This document shows positions 26,082 to 34,094 of a DNA stretch of 43,321 nt, one piece after another. The DNA is from an uncultured Saprospiraceae bacterium (lineage in GTDB: Bacteria; Bacteroidota; Bacteroidia; Chitinophagales; Saprospiraceae). Location: the NCBI GenBank assembly GCA_937929945.1, contig CALFUK010000021.1, forward strand, positions 1 to 43,321, given 5' to 3'. How positions within the stretch are numbered: position 1 is the first letter of the stretch; each line of letters opens with the position of its first letter. Under the pieces are notes generated by a model that was not told the DNA's origin, ran no database searches, and was given only the letters and a program-made list of their open reading frames with translations. Both the position numbers and the translations under genes were made by a program.

Positions 26082-26473
26082 CTAATGTTCTTTATACAAA
26101 AAATAATTCTCCAACTAATATACAATAGCTGCTGTAAAATGAAAGCAGACAGATTATAGCTTTACTGGAACCAAACGGAAAGATCAGCTGTACTTTGCTC
26201 AGCAATCTCATCCAACCTGCCTCATCATTTTCGCATTATAAAATCAGGATTTCAAAAAATCAACGAATCAGAAAATTAACGCATCTCTATCTGACCGCTT
26301 GATGCAAATAAGATGCTCTATCAGGCAGTCACTTCACAAACAGATGAGATACTGCTAAATACGAGAGCTCTGTCTGCTGGTTTCTTCTTTGTCAGAGCTG
26401 TCAATAAGGCCAACGGAATCATCTCTACTCAAGTCATTTTAAAAGAATGACTGAAACTTCACACGCCACAAAG
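26082..26473. other. Gap without a supported gene
   Basis: This stretch of 392 bases separates the zinc-ribbon membrane protein gene from the next minus-strand gene. It contains one hairpin, AGTCATT (26432-26438) pairing with AATGACT (26446-26452), about 20 bases beyond the stop of the 26474 gene; no T-run follows it, so it is at best a weak terminator. Only short ORFs are present, and none has convincing support. Confidence 0.6.
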
Positions 26474-26911
26474 TCAAACCCAAACCAGCCTCAAAGAGTC
26501 GTTGATTTCCAATTGTCTCCACTGGCCCAATAGATCATCCATTAATTGTAAGCTTTGCTCTACCTTGATATGATCTAGCTCTATTTCGAGATGACTTATC
26601 ATCATCGGTAGTGATTCTTTGTCATAATAACCCGCATAAACAGATTGAATCGGGCCTACTATTTTCTCTATCTGCCTCAGCTCTTCGGTCAGCTCGTTCT
26701 CCTTACCAAATAACTGATCAAAACGATAACCTTGTGCCAACATACCCCAAAAGCCATTTTCATATCCGAAAACGCTCTCCACGGCATAGTGACAAATATC
26801 ATGCTCTATATACGTCTTAGTATCCAGTGTGATGTGTTCCTGTGATCCGTCTCCGCGCTCCATTTTATATTCACATTGATGCTGTGATTTCTTTGTGATG
26901 ACTATTCTCAT
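26474..26911 (-). CDS. Conserved hypothetical protein with an EHDxxHxxVE motif
   Basis: The 145-residue cytosolic protein has no signal peptide. Its most striking stretch is EHDICHYAVESVFGYENGFWGMLAQGY at about 36-62 (shown here only to mark the pattern E-H-D-x-x-H-x-x-V-E followed by G-F-W-G), which I associate with a widespread small family of unknown function. The acidic and histidine residues could bind a metal. The C-terminal half is helical. A short perfect inverted repeat (ACGTC/GACGT, 26920-26932) lies just before its start codon. It is a single gene with no clear operon partner. Confidence 0.65.
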   Translation of the reverse strand: MRIVITKKSQHQCEYKMERGDGSQEHITLDTKTYIEHDICHYAVESVFGYENGFWGMLAQGYRFDQLFGKENELTEELRQIEKIVGPIQSVYAGYYDKESLPMMISHLEIELDHIKVEQSLQLMDDLLGQWRQLEINDSLRLVWV

Positions 26912-26919
26912 ACTATGAC

Positions 26920-26932
26920 ACGTCTATGACGT
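26920..26932. promoter_or_regulatory. Short palindrome before the 26474 gene
   Basis: ACGTC and GACGT form a perfect 5-base inverted repeat around TAT, 9 bases upstream of the ATG at 26911. It is short and could be chance, but its position would allow operator use. Confidence 0.2.
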
Positions 26933-27020
26933 AAATAATAAAGACACATAAGAGAGCATGATTAAACGGAGTTATTTGCTGACAAGCATTGAGTTCGCAT
27001 ATCATTACTTAGAGCAGGAA

Positions 27021-27482
27021 TTATATACTCATCCTCATTTCCACAAGATGCTTTTCAAAGCCAAATTTTTGATACGCTGATACAGCTCGGTGATTGGCAT
27101 CATACACATCCAGTCGGAATTCTTGCAGACCTTTTGCTTTTGCCCATAGCTTGAGTTGCTCCAGCATCATCTGGCTGATCCCCTTACCACGGTGCTCAGG
27201 CTTAACGTACATGAATCCCACATAAGCATAGCGATCATGCTGAACATAATCCACCGCATGCTTTATTTTTACATAGCCTGAACCAATGATTTCATCATCG
27301 ACTTCTGCGACCATGACCTCGGTATCCTTCGCTTCAATCATCCCTTTGATATCATAGTAATGAATGGTGCCCTCTTTTAAAGTCTCATTAAAAGGACGCT
27401 CAGCACTAACCACGCCTTGCTCAAATTCGTAGAGTGTCGCTAAGTCCCTGGACTCTGCTGATCTGAAATCTACTTTATTCAT
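27021..27482 (-). CDS. GNAT-family N-acetyltransferase
   Basis: The enzyme would transfer an acetyl group from acetyl-CoA to an amine. The 153-residue product has the GNAT order of motifs: an N-terminal strand (VDFRSAESRDL), the VMVAEVDDEIIGSGYVKI strands, the acetyl-CoA loop EHRGKGISQMM (Q/R-x-x-G-x-G/A type), LRLDVYDANHRAVSAYQKFGF and a C-terminal strand. The substrate is unknown. I chose the ATG at 27482, because the first GNAT strand begins straight after it; an in-frame ATG at 27536 would add 18 residues of unclear value. The gene follows the aldose 1-epimerase gene closely and is probably co-transcribed with it. Confidence 0.85.
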   Translation of the reverse strand: MNKVDFRSAESRDLATLYEFEQGVVSAERPFNETLKEGTIHYYDIKGMIEAKDTEVMVAEVDDEIIGSGYVKIKHAVDYVQHDRYAYVGFMYVKPEHRGKGISQMMLEQLKLWAKAKGLQEFRLDVYDANHRAVSAYQKFGFEKHLVEMRMSI

Positions 27483-27554
27483 TTCGGTTTTATTTGATTG
27501 GATATGTAAATGCATGGCGACTCTGGTCTGATCCATCAGCCACCAGCAAGGCGA

Positions 27555-28703
27555 CTATTGTTTTGAAAATCGGTATACCGTCTGGCTCTGATAGACTTCA
27601 CCAGGACGTAAGACTGCAGCTGGAAAATGGGGCTGGTTAGGTGAGTCTGGATGGTGCTGTGTCTCCAGACAAAATCCATATCGTGGGTGGTATGGTTGAT
27701 TCTTTTTTCCAGTCGTGCTATCTAAGAAGTTACCTGTATAGAACTGGATACCGGGCTCAGTCGTGAGTACCTCCAGACGTCTGCCAGATACTGGTTCATA
27801 GGCTACTGCTGCCAGCCGCAGTTCACCCGCTGCACCATTCAAGACCCAATTATGATCATAGCCACCACCGTAGCTTAGCTGCTGATTCGATCGCTCATCG
27901 ATGCTCTCCCCTATCCTCCTGGCCTCTCTAAAATCGAACGGTGTGCCAGCCACTGAGTCTAATACTCCGGTGGGGATCAGGGACTCATCCACTGGTGTGT
28001 AGCGATCAGCCATGATCATGACTTCATGGTCCAGCACGTCTCCTTCGCCCTGACCTTTCAGATTAAAGTAGCTGTGATTCGTGAGGTTGATGACAGTGGG
28101 CTGGTCAGTGGTGGCGTAGTAGTCCATGATGAGCTCGTCGTCTTCATGTAGTAGGTAAGTCACCTTGACATCCAGATTGCCAGGGTATCCCTGATCACCA
28201 TCCGCACTTCTAGCTGTGAGCCTGACACCTGAGGCCTGATCCTCTTCTATCAGCTCCATGTCCCAGATCATTTTATCAAAGCCTACATCTCCACCGTGCA
28301 GTGAGTTAGGACCATTATTGATGGGCAGCTGGTATGACTGATCATCAATGGTGAATTGGCCTCCTGCAATGCGGTTAGCGTATCGGCCGACTAAAGCACC
28401 AAAGTAGGGATGAACGCCTTGGTAGCCAGCTAAGTCATCAAAGCCCAGCGTGACATCCTTGACCACACCATTTCTATCTGGCACTTCTATTTTTGTGATG
28501 ATGCCACCATAATTCATGACACTGAAGGTGATGTGTTGACCATTGGTAAAGCTGTATTCTTTGATCTCTCGCCCAGCGATATGCCCCATTATTTTTTCGG
28601 TCATGGATATACTTGATTTTTGGATTTGACTCAAATCTAATGTCTGCTTAGACTGGCAGGCAGTAAATATAACAAGCGGAAATAGTAAAAAATAGAGCCT
28701 CAC
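27555..28703 (-). CDS. galM: Aldose 1-epimerase (galactose mutarotase), lipoprotein form
   Basis: Mutarotases interconvert the alpha and beta anomers of aldoses such as galactose. The 382-residue protein has a lipoprotein signal peptide ending TAC at about residue 16, so this copy acts outside the cytoplasm. After a short linker it shows NYGGIITKI, GRYANRIAGGQF, PINNGPNSLHGG with the conserved histidine near residue 115, the catalytic histidine in NLTNHSYFNL near 208, and the catalytic glutamate in CLETQHHPDSPNQP close to the end. The start is a GTG within ATGTG; no in-frame ATG is near. A GNAT gene follows on the same strand. A periplasmic mutarotase suits a carbohydrate-degrading Bacteroidota cell. 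Confidence 0.92.
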   Translation of the reverse strand: MRLYFLLFPLVIFTACQSKQTLDLSQIQKSSISMTEKIMGHIAGREIKEYSFTNGQHITFSVMNYGGIITKIEVPDRNGVVKDVTLGFDDLAGYQGVHPYFGALVGRYANRIAGGQFTIDDQSYQLPINNGPNSLHGGDVGFDKMIWDMELIEEDQASGVRLTARSADGDQGYPGNLDVKVTYLLHEDDELIMDYYATTDQPTVINLTNHSYFNLKGQGEGDVLDHEVMIMADRYTPVDESLIPTGVLDSVAGTPFDFREARRIGESIDERSNQQLSYGGGYDHNWVLNGAAGELRLAAVAYEPVSGRRLEVLTTEPGIQFYTGNFLDSTTGKKNQPYHPRYGFCLETQHHPDSPNQPHFPAAVLRPGEVYQSQTVYRFSKQ

Positions 28704-29059
28704 ATTTTGATATTGAAACCCTTCAAAAATATGAAGAAATATTTAATGCTAAATAACTATAGATGAGACAGCGATACGACTACTTTACTCGATCCATAAG
28801 GAATTGATGGTAACATCAATCACAATTATTGACACTGTTATTTACTCTTAGTAATCAGAAATATGATAATAAAATAGATTAGCCAGACGCTTAGGATTCC
28901 ATATAGCATTGGGATCCACAAGATGTTTTGGTGCTACTTGATCTGATTATCAGGTGTATCATCAGCATTATTTAACTTCTTTTTGAAGCTACTGATAAAT
29001 CATAATCTGATCATGATTGGTATGTGTCAGACTTATCCAATAACCAGAGAAATATAGTT
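28704..29059. other. Gap between galM and rpoN with an interrupted membrane peptide
   Basis: This gap of 356 bases contains no ORF above 60 codons. Its only coding-like content is the minus-strand stretch at 28838-28999 described separately. The rest is AT-rich with no clear terminator; an imperfect hairpin AATCAT/ATGATT lies after the rpoN stop but lacks a T-run. Confidence 0.5.
28838..28999 (-). pseudogene. Possible remnant of a small membrane protein, split by an amber codon
   Basis: On the minus strand an open stretch encodes a polar segment (SFKKKLNNADDTPDNQIK), then a TAG (28934-28936), then in the same frame HQNILWIPMLYGILSVWLIY followed by IIIFLITKSK and a TAA. A charged head followed by one hydrophobic helix and a lysine tail is the shape of a real small membrane protein, and the frame stays the same across the TAG. 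There is no ATG before the TAG. An ATG at 28907-28909 would give only 23 residues. It may be a decayed gene, a short peptide starting at the ATG, or a chance match. Confidence 0.3.
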
Positions 29060-30556
29060 TTACAACTCCTTCCTCAATCGTGCTACTGGAATATTCAATT
29101 GCTCTCGATATTTTGCTACAGTCCTCCTGGCAATATTGTAGCCTTTATTCTTCAGATAGTCTTTGAGCTTTTCATCTGAGAGCGGCTTACGCTTATCTTC
29201 TGCCTTGATCGCATCTTCCAGAATATTTTTGACTTCAAAGGTAGAGACCTCTTTGCCATCCTGAGTCATCAGTGACTCCGAGAAAAAGTCTTTTAGTCTT
29301 TTAGTACCAAACTCTGTCTGGACGAACTTACTATTCGCCACCCGTGAGATCGTAGAAATATCCAGGCTTGTGATCTCCGCTATGTCCTTCAAGATCATTG
29401 GCTTCAGCTTACGATTGTCTCCTGAGAGGAAGAAATCATACTGATACTGCATGATGGTGTACATGGTATTATACAGAGTCTCTTGGCGCTGCTTGATGGC
29501 GTCGATGAACCACTTAGCAGAATCAATCTTCTGCTTGATGAACATGATGGCCTCTTTCTCTTTTTTAGTGGAGCGTCTTCCCTTGGTCGTATCCTTGTAG
29601 CTACGGAGCATGTCCATATAGCCATCATTGATTCTGAGGTCAGGCGCGTTTTTATTATTGAGTGACAGCTCCAGCTCTCCATCCCGATTCACGATGATGA
29701 AGTCGGGCATGATGTACTGTACCGAGTTAGTATTCTGATAGGAGCCAGAATTAAATCCGCTGGCTGGCTTCGGGTTTAGCTTTAATATTTCTGCTATGGC
29801 ATCTTTCAGATCAGACTCGGAGATTTCTAAGGCTTTCTTTAGCTTATCATAGTGCTTCTTGGTGAATTCATCGAAGTAGCTATCCAACACTTTTCTAGCC
29901 ACCATCAGTATTTCAGATGCATCCTCTGATCTATTGATATTTGTATCTATCTGATTCAATAAGCACTCTTGCAAACTGGTGGAAGCTACGCCTGGTGGGT
30001 CCAGATGCTGCACCACATTTAGCAAGCGCTGGATGTCTTTTTTCTCTACGATGATATTCTGAGAAAACATCAGATCATCCACGATAGATGCTGGGTCTCT
30101 TCTTAAATATCCGTCTTCATCTATGCTTCCTACAATCTGATGAGCTATGATTTCATCCGTCTCATTGTCAAACTCCAACATGCCAATCTGATTTTCCAGA
30201 TGATCATGAAATGAATTTTCTACGGCGATCGGAATGGTTTTTTCATCTTCGGTGGAGTACACATCAGTCTTCATCTTATAACTGATCGGATCATCATCCA
30301 TGTACTCTTGTAAGTAGTCATCTAATTCTACATTCTCCTCTGGCTCGGCGTCTTCATCCTTCTCATCACCAAAGCCTTCGTCAATGTCAAATACTTCTTC
30401 GAACTCTTCACCTTCATCCAGTGCTGGATTAGATTCCAGTTCTTCTTGTATCCTTTGGTCCAACGTAGCGGTAGGAATCTGCAATAACTTCATCAACTGT
30501 ATCTGCTGCGGAGACAGTTTTTGGAGCATTCTCTGACTTAGATTCTGCTTGAGCAT
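29060..30556 (-). CDS. rpoN: RNA polymerase sigma-54 factor
   Basis: Sigma-54 directs RNA polymerase to -24/-12 promoters that need an enhancer-binding ATPase. The 498-residue protein has all three regions: the glutamine- and leucine-rich activator-interacting N-terminus (LSQRMLQKLSPQQIQLMKLLQIP, quoted in part for recognition), a highly acidic linker around 45-85, the core-binding domain, and the DNA-binding part with the RpoN box ARRTVAKYR at 476-484 near the C-terminus. It is expressed alone, divergent from the M24 aminopeptidase gene. An exact TAnnTTTG box lies 109 bases upstream. No enhancer-binding protein is encoded in the window. Confidence 0.97.
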   Translation of the reverse strand: MLKQNLSQRMLQKLSPQQIQLMKLLQIPTATLDQRIQEELESNPALDEGEEFEEVFDIDEGFGDEKDEDAEPEENVELDDYLQEYMDDDPISYKMKTDVYSTEDEKTIPIAVENSFHDHLENQIGMLEFDNETDEIIAHQIVGSIDEDGYLRRDPASIVDDLMFSQNIIVEKKDIQRLLNVVQHLDPPGVASTSLQECLLNQIDTNINRSEDASEILMVARKVLDSYFDEFTKKHYDKLKKALEISESDLKDAIAEILKLNPKPASGFNSGSYQNTNSVQYIMPDFIIVNRDGELELSLNNKNAPDLRINDGYMDMLRSYKDTTKGRRSTKKEKEAIMFIKQKIDSAKWFIDAIKQRQETLYNTMYTIMQYQYDFFLSGDNRKLKPMILKDIAEITSLDISTISRVANSKFVQTEFGTKRLKDFFSESLMTQDGKEVSTFEVKNILEDAIKAEDKRKPLSDEKLKDYLKNKGYNIARRTVAKYREQLNIPVARLRKEL

Positions 30557-30664
30557 TTTTTTGAGTTTTTAAGATCGATAATTAGGTTTTGAGCCAGTAT
30601 TGCTACATTGTAAACGCTTAGATGGATATCATGGTTTAAAACGAGTATACACTGAGCACGGATT

Positions 30665-30672
30665 CAAATATA
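30665..30672 (-). promoter_or_regulatory. -7 promoter box of rpoN
   Basis: On the minus strand this is TATATTTG, an exact TAnnTTTG match, in an AT-rich spacer about 110 bases before the rpoN ATG. There is no good -33 TTG at 19 bases, so support is moderate. Confidence 0.35.
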
Positions 30673-30753
30673 ATGCCAAATTAAACATATTATAATAAAA
30701 AGCAATATAAATATTATTTATAATCAGCTGTTTACACATAATCACAATAAGCA

Positions 30754-32529
30754 ATGAGTATTAACGACAGAATCTCCAGCCTTCGCAAATCCATGGCTGA
30801 GCACAGCATAGACGCCTATATCATCCCCAGTACAGATCCCCACCAAAGTGAATATGTCGCCACCCACTGGAAAGGCAGAGAATGGATCTCAGGATTCACC
30901 GGATCAGCAGGCCTAGCTGTGGTCACTCGAGATCATGCGGGAGTGTGGACTGACTCTCGCTATTTCATCCAGGCCGAAGAAGAATTAGCCTCAAGTGAAT
31001 TTACACTACATAAAGTCATCAAGCAAGGTGCGCCCATGCATGAAGTCTGGTTGGCAGAGACGCTGCCCGCTGGTAGTACAGTCGCCATAGACGCTAGCCT
31101 CTTCTCCGTATCCCAGGTGAAAGGCCTACGCCTCAGACTTCAGAAAAATGATATCGAGCTGCATGACTCTATTGACCTGCTGCAGCAAGCCTGGCAGGAC
31201 AGACCCTCACTTCCGATAGAAGCCATCTTCGAGCACGAGCTGGTATACGCTGGCGAATCCAGAGCAGATAAGCTCAGCCGTGTCAGAGACAAAATGAAAG
31301 AAGCTAAGGCAGATCAGTATTTCATCAGCACCCTAGATGACATCGCCTGGCTCTTTAATATCAGAGGCAAAGACGTGGCCTGCAATCCAGTAGCCATCGC
31401 CTATGCTATTGTGACGATGGACGATGCTCATCTTTTCATCGATCAGCAAAAGGTAAGCGAATCGCTCACTGCCTCACTCTCGGCAGATCAGGTCCAGCTA
31501 TCAGACTACCGTGACATACAGGCTCACTTAGAGGCTATCACACCTCCCTCCCGCATACTGGTAGATGCTGCCAGCTGCAATGCTGATCTATACCAGTCCA
31601 TTCACGCTGACGCTGTGCTGAAAGGCGAGAACATCGTGATGCACATGAAGGCTGTCAAAAACAAGACCGAGCTGAGCCACTTCAGAGAAGTCATGAAAAA
31701 AGATGCCGTAGCACTGACGAAGCTCTACATGTGGCTGGAGCAAAAGCTAAGCCATCGGGCTGTCCCTGAGGCCGAGCTGGCGGAGCAGCTGATCGCATTT
31801 CGAGCAGAAGGTGCCGACTATTATGGCGAGAGCTTTGATGCCATCGTAGGCTATGAGGCTAATGGGGCCATCGTACACTACAGACCCGAGCATGGCTCCT
31901 GCGCCGACATTAAAAACAAGGGCATGCTACTGCTCGATTCTGGTGGACAGTACACGGATGGCACCACTGACATCACGCGGACCATCACCTTTAGTGAGCC
32001 CACAGCTGAGCAGCGCAGAGCCTATACCGCTGTCTTACAGGGGCACATTGCACTGGCTCAAGCCAAATTTCCCATAGGAACCATCGGCGGCCAGCTAGAT
32101 GCTCTCGCCAGACAATTCCTCTGGCAGCATGGACTGAACTACCTGCACGGCACAGGCCACGGCGTGGGATTCTTCCTCAATGTGCATGAACCACCACAGG
32201 GCTTCGCTCCTGGTCTCTCCACCAGATCCAATACGACCCTACTCCCTGGCATGGTCACCTCTAATGAGCCAGGCTACTATAAAGAAGGTGCCTTCGGTAT
32301 CCGCATTGAGAATCTCGTGATCTGTAAGCAGGCTGATGACGAAGGCTTTCTCGACTTCGAGACCATCACCCTATTTCCCATAGATACCAGACTCATCGAT
32401 CAGAGCATGATGAGTGCCGCAGAGATCAAATGGCTGAATGAGTACCATCAAGAGGTAGAAGAAAAATTACGTCCTCACCTAAATGAAGAGCAGCAGCAGT
32501 GGATGGGCACCAAGTGTAAGGCTATGTAA
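30754..32529 (+). CDS. Xaa-Pro aminopeptidase, three-domain M24B form
   Basis: The enzyme removes the N-terminal residue from peptides with proline in second position. The 591-residue product is the long form, like the eukaryotic cytosolic enzyme, with two creatinase-like N-terminal domains (RISSLRKSMAEHSIDAYIIP at the start) and the pita-bread catalytic domain from about residue 310. The dinuclear metal ligands are D395 and D406 (in LLLDSGGQYTDGTTD), H469 in HGTGHGVG, E505 in SNEPGYY and E519 in RIEN. H373 (IVHYRPEH) and H478 (VHEPP) match the proton shuttle residues. There is no signal peptide, so it acts in the cytosol. It is divergent from rpoN and monocistronic. Confidence 0.95.
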   Translation: MSINDRISSLRKSMAEHSIDAYIIPSTDPHQSEYVATHWKGREWISGFTGSAGLAVVTRDHAGVWTDSRYFIQAEEELASSEFTLHKVIKQGAPMHEVWLAETLPAGSTVAIDASLFSVSQVKGLRLRLQKNDIELHDSIDLLQQAWQDRPSLPIEAIFEHELVYAGESRADKLSRVRDKMKEAKADQYFISTLDDIAWLFNIRGKDVACNPVAIAYAIVTMDDAHLFIDQQKVSESLTASLSADQVQLSDYRDIQAHLEAITPPSRILVDAASCNADLYQSIHADAVLKGENIVMHMKAVKNKTELSHFREVMKKDAVALTKLYMWLEQKLSHRAVPEAELAEQLIAFRAEGADYYGESFDAIVGYEANGAIVHYRPEHGSCADIKNKGMLLLDSGGQYTDGTTDITRTITFSEPTAEQRRAYTAVLQGHIALAQAKFPIGTIGGQLDALARQFLWQHGLNYLHGTGHGVGFFLNVHEPPQGFAPGLSTRSNTTLLPGMVTSNEPGYYKEGAFGIRIENLVICKQADDEGFLDFETITLFPIDTRLIDQSMMSAAEIKWLNEYHQEVEEKLRPHLNEEQQQWMGTKCKAM

Positions 32530-32706
32530 TCCTTGTTTTGCATTAGATTAGTGGACCATTAGGATCTCGCCTTTGGTAAGCTTGTCCATTCTAAGATCGA
32601 TTACTAAAGGTCTCATTGCTTTGAAATATATACAGTTTGATCAGACAGGTGCTGTATTTATGCAGTCTTTTGCTTTACTTTGTGGTAAAATCAAGATAGA
32701 CGCCTT

Positions 32707-32841
32707 ATGTCACAACACGAAGAAGTCGATTACAGCAATAAAGGAGCTAAATTCTTAAAGTTTCTCTTGTTCTTTGCGATGTTTATCATATTTCTGATCT
32801 GGATTTACCAGCAAAATCAGAACGGCTTGCCTGGGCAATAA
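32707..32841 (+). CDS. 44-residue single-helix membrane protein
   Basis: A short ORF begins with ATG at 32707 and ends with TAA. The peptide has a polar N-terminus with several charged residues (MSQHEEVDYSNKGAKF) and one hydrophobic helix (KFLLFFAMFIIFLIWIYQQ), then a short hydrophilic tail. This charge distribution is typical of small bitopic inner-membrane proteins. It is otherwise unassigned. It sits in a 374-base gap between the aminopeptidase gene and the converging hydroxylase gene; the bases before it (32530-32706) hold nothing clear. The call rests on the composition and the tidy start. Confidence 0.5.
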   Translation: MSQHEEVDYSNKGAKFLKFLLFFAMFIIFLIWIYQQNQNGLPGQ

Positions 32842-32903
32842 ATACTGACCAATTTTTTATCCTTTCTTTGTTAGTCCTAAGCTTGAACTATTAGCTCCAA
32901 CGC

Positions 32904-33722
32904 TTAATAATCAGTCTTGATGCTCTTATCAAATGGCACTTTGAACTGATAGGCCACATCCTGAGTGAGAGAATCATCTAATACATCAAGGCCGTAAACC
33001 ACTTGTCTAGGATCATCATAGACCATGGTCCCAAATGCTCTGTCCCAAAGCGAGAAGATATTACCATAGTTAGTATCCGTCCAAGGGCGCTCAAAGTGAT
33101 GATGAAACTTATGCATATTCGGCGTGATGAATAAAAGACTCAGCGCTTTATCCAGTCCCGCTGGCAAAGCATAATTAGCATGAGAGAAATAAGTGAAAAA
33201 GACTGTCAGTATACGGTAGAAAATATAGTAGGCGAATGGAATCCCTCCAATCACGATAGCGAGCAAAGCAAAAATTTCTCTAAAGACATAGTCACCTGGA
33301 TGATGCCTCGTACCTGTCGTAGCATCCACATGAGTATCGCTGTGATGGACCATGTGAAATTTCCACATGAAGCTGACCTTGTGCAGTGAGACATGAGCCA
33401 TATACTGAGCTACGAAGTCAAGCAGCATGACGCCGATCAGCAGCTCTGCCCACAGTGGCAGACTGATCCAATTCAACAAGCCAAAACCTTGACCTGCACA
33501 CCAAGCGAATACACCCACTGTCATCAGGCCAAAGAGCACATTGATCGTCAGACTCGTCGCTAAGAAGATGAGATTCACTCCCGCGTGCTTCAGCTTCTCA
33601 TATTCCATCTTAATTAAGGGTATACCAGCCTCCAGTATCCAGCTAAAGCTAAGGCAGATAAATATCCAAACTAACTTTTGCCAAGAAGGCATTGTCTCAA
33701 AAAATGAAATGAAGGCTTCCAT
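32904..33722 (-). CDS. Sterol desaturase/fatty acid hydroxylase superfamily protein
   Basis: The 272-residue membrane protein belongs to the di-iron oxygenases with histidine boxes: HVSLH (HX3H, about residues 109-113), FHMVHH (HX2HH, about 121-126) and HKFHHH near 203-208. Four or five hydrophobic segments surround them (WIFICLSFSWILEAGIPLI, LLIGVMLLDFVAQYM and others). Relatives hydroxylate or desaturate lipids, carotenoids or sterols. With a mevalonate cluster elsewhere in the window, a carotenoid or hopanoid role is possible, but nothing here fixes the substrate. It lies downstream of the DUF4177-like gene, separated by a terminator. Confidence 0.85.
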   Translation of the reverse strand: MEAFISFFETMPSWQKLVWIFICLSFSWILEAGIPLIKMEYEKLKHAGVNLIFLATSLTINVLFGLMTVGVFAWCAGQGFGLLNWISLPLWAELLIGVMLLDFVAQYMAHVSLHKVSFMWKFHMVHHSDTHVDATTGTRHHPGDYVFREIFALLAIVIGGIPFAYYIFYRILTVFFTYFSHANYALPAGLDKALSLLFITPNMHKFHHHFERPWTDTNYGNIFSLWDRAFGTMVYDDPRQVVYGLDVLDDSLTQDVAYQFKVPFDKSIKTDY

Positions 33723-33780
33723 GTGATTCTTATTTACTCCAATATCAAAATTATCCAGATCACTTAGCTACTAAAGAAGC

Positions 33781-33812
33781 AAAAAAATCAGCTCATCAGT
33801 CTAATTATGAGC
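33781..33812 (-). terminator. Intrinsic terminator of the DUF4177-like gene
   Basis: On the minus strand, GCTCAT pairs with ATGAGC around a 10-base loop, with an extra G-T pair at the base, and is followed after three bases by seven Ts. It begins about 15 bases after the stop at 33827 and separates that gene from the hydroxylase gene. Confidence 0.6.
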
Positions 33813-33826
33813 CATTGTTATCATTT

Positions 33827-34033
33827 CTACGCTTCTTTGTTACGAGCAAAATAGAGATAGACATAAAGGGCAGCACCAAAATTAGTCGCGTCAGTAGAGA
33901 CCAGCGACCATCCTTCCGAGGCTTTTTGATCTATGATGGTCTGCGAATCCGCCTGAGAACTTTCTACAATGTGGTTTTTATTGAGTGACACCTTAGAGTA
34001 GTATGCCCTGACTTCTACTTTGTATTCCAGCAT
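33827..34033 (-). CDS. Small DUF4177-like protein
   Basis: The 68-residue soluble protein opens with a YKVEV strand and contains IIDQKASEGWSLVSTDA, the helix plus E-G-W-x-L-V pattern of DUF4177-type small proteins, then a final strand (AALYVYLYFARN). Its function is unknown. The ATG at 34033 is the only sensible start. A clear terminator follows it. Confidence 0.6.
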   Translation of the reverse strand: MLEYKVEVRAYYSKVSLNKNHIVESSQADSQTIIDQKASEGWSLVSTDATNFGAALYVYLYFARNKEA

Positions 34034-34094
34034 TAGAATTGTCTATTTATGATTGATGAAATGTATAATGGTCTACTTTTTCGAAGATAACGCT

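Noticed and set aside
26321-26422. 33-codon minus-strand ORF in the 26082-26473 gap
   Set aside because: It starts with ATG and has a plausible composition, but it has no recognisable motif, no coupling to a neighbour and is short enough to be chance.
32573-32758. 61-codon plus-strand ORF before the 44-residue membrane protein
   Set aside because: It overlaps the start of the better ORF in another frame, and its sequence has no helix, signal or motif.
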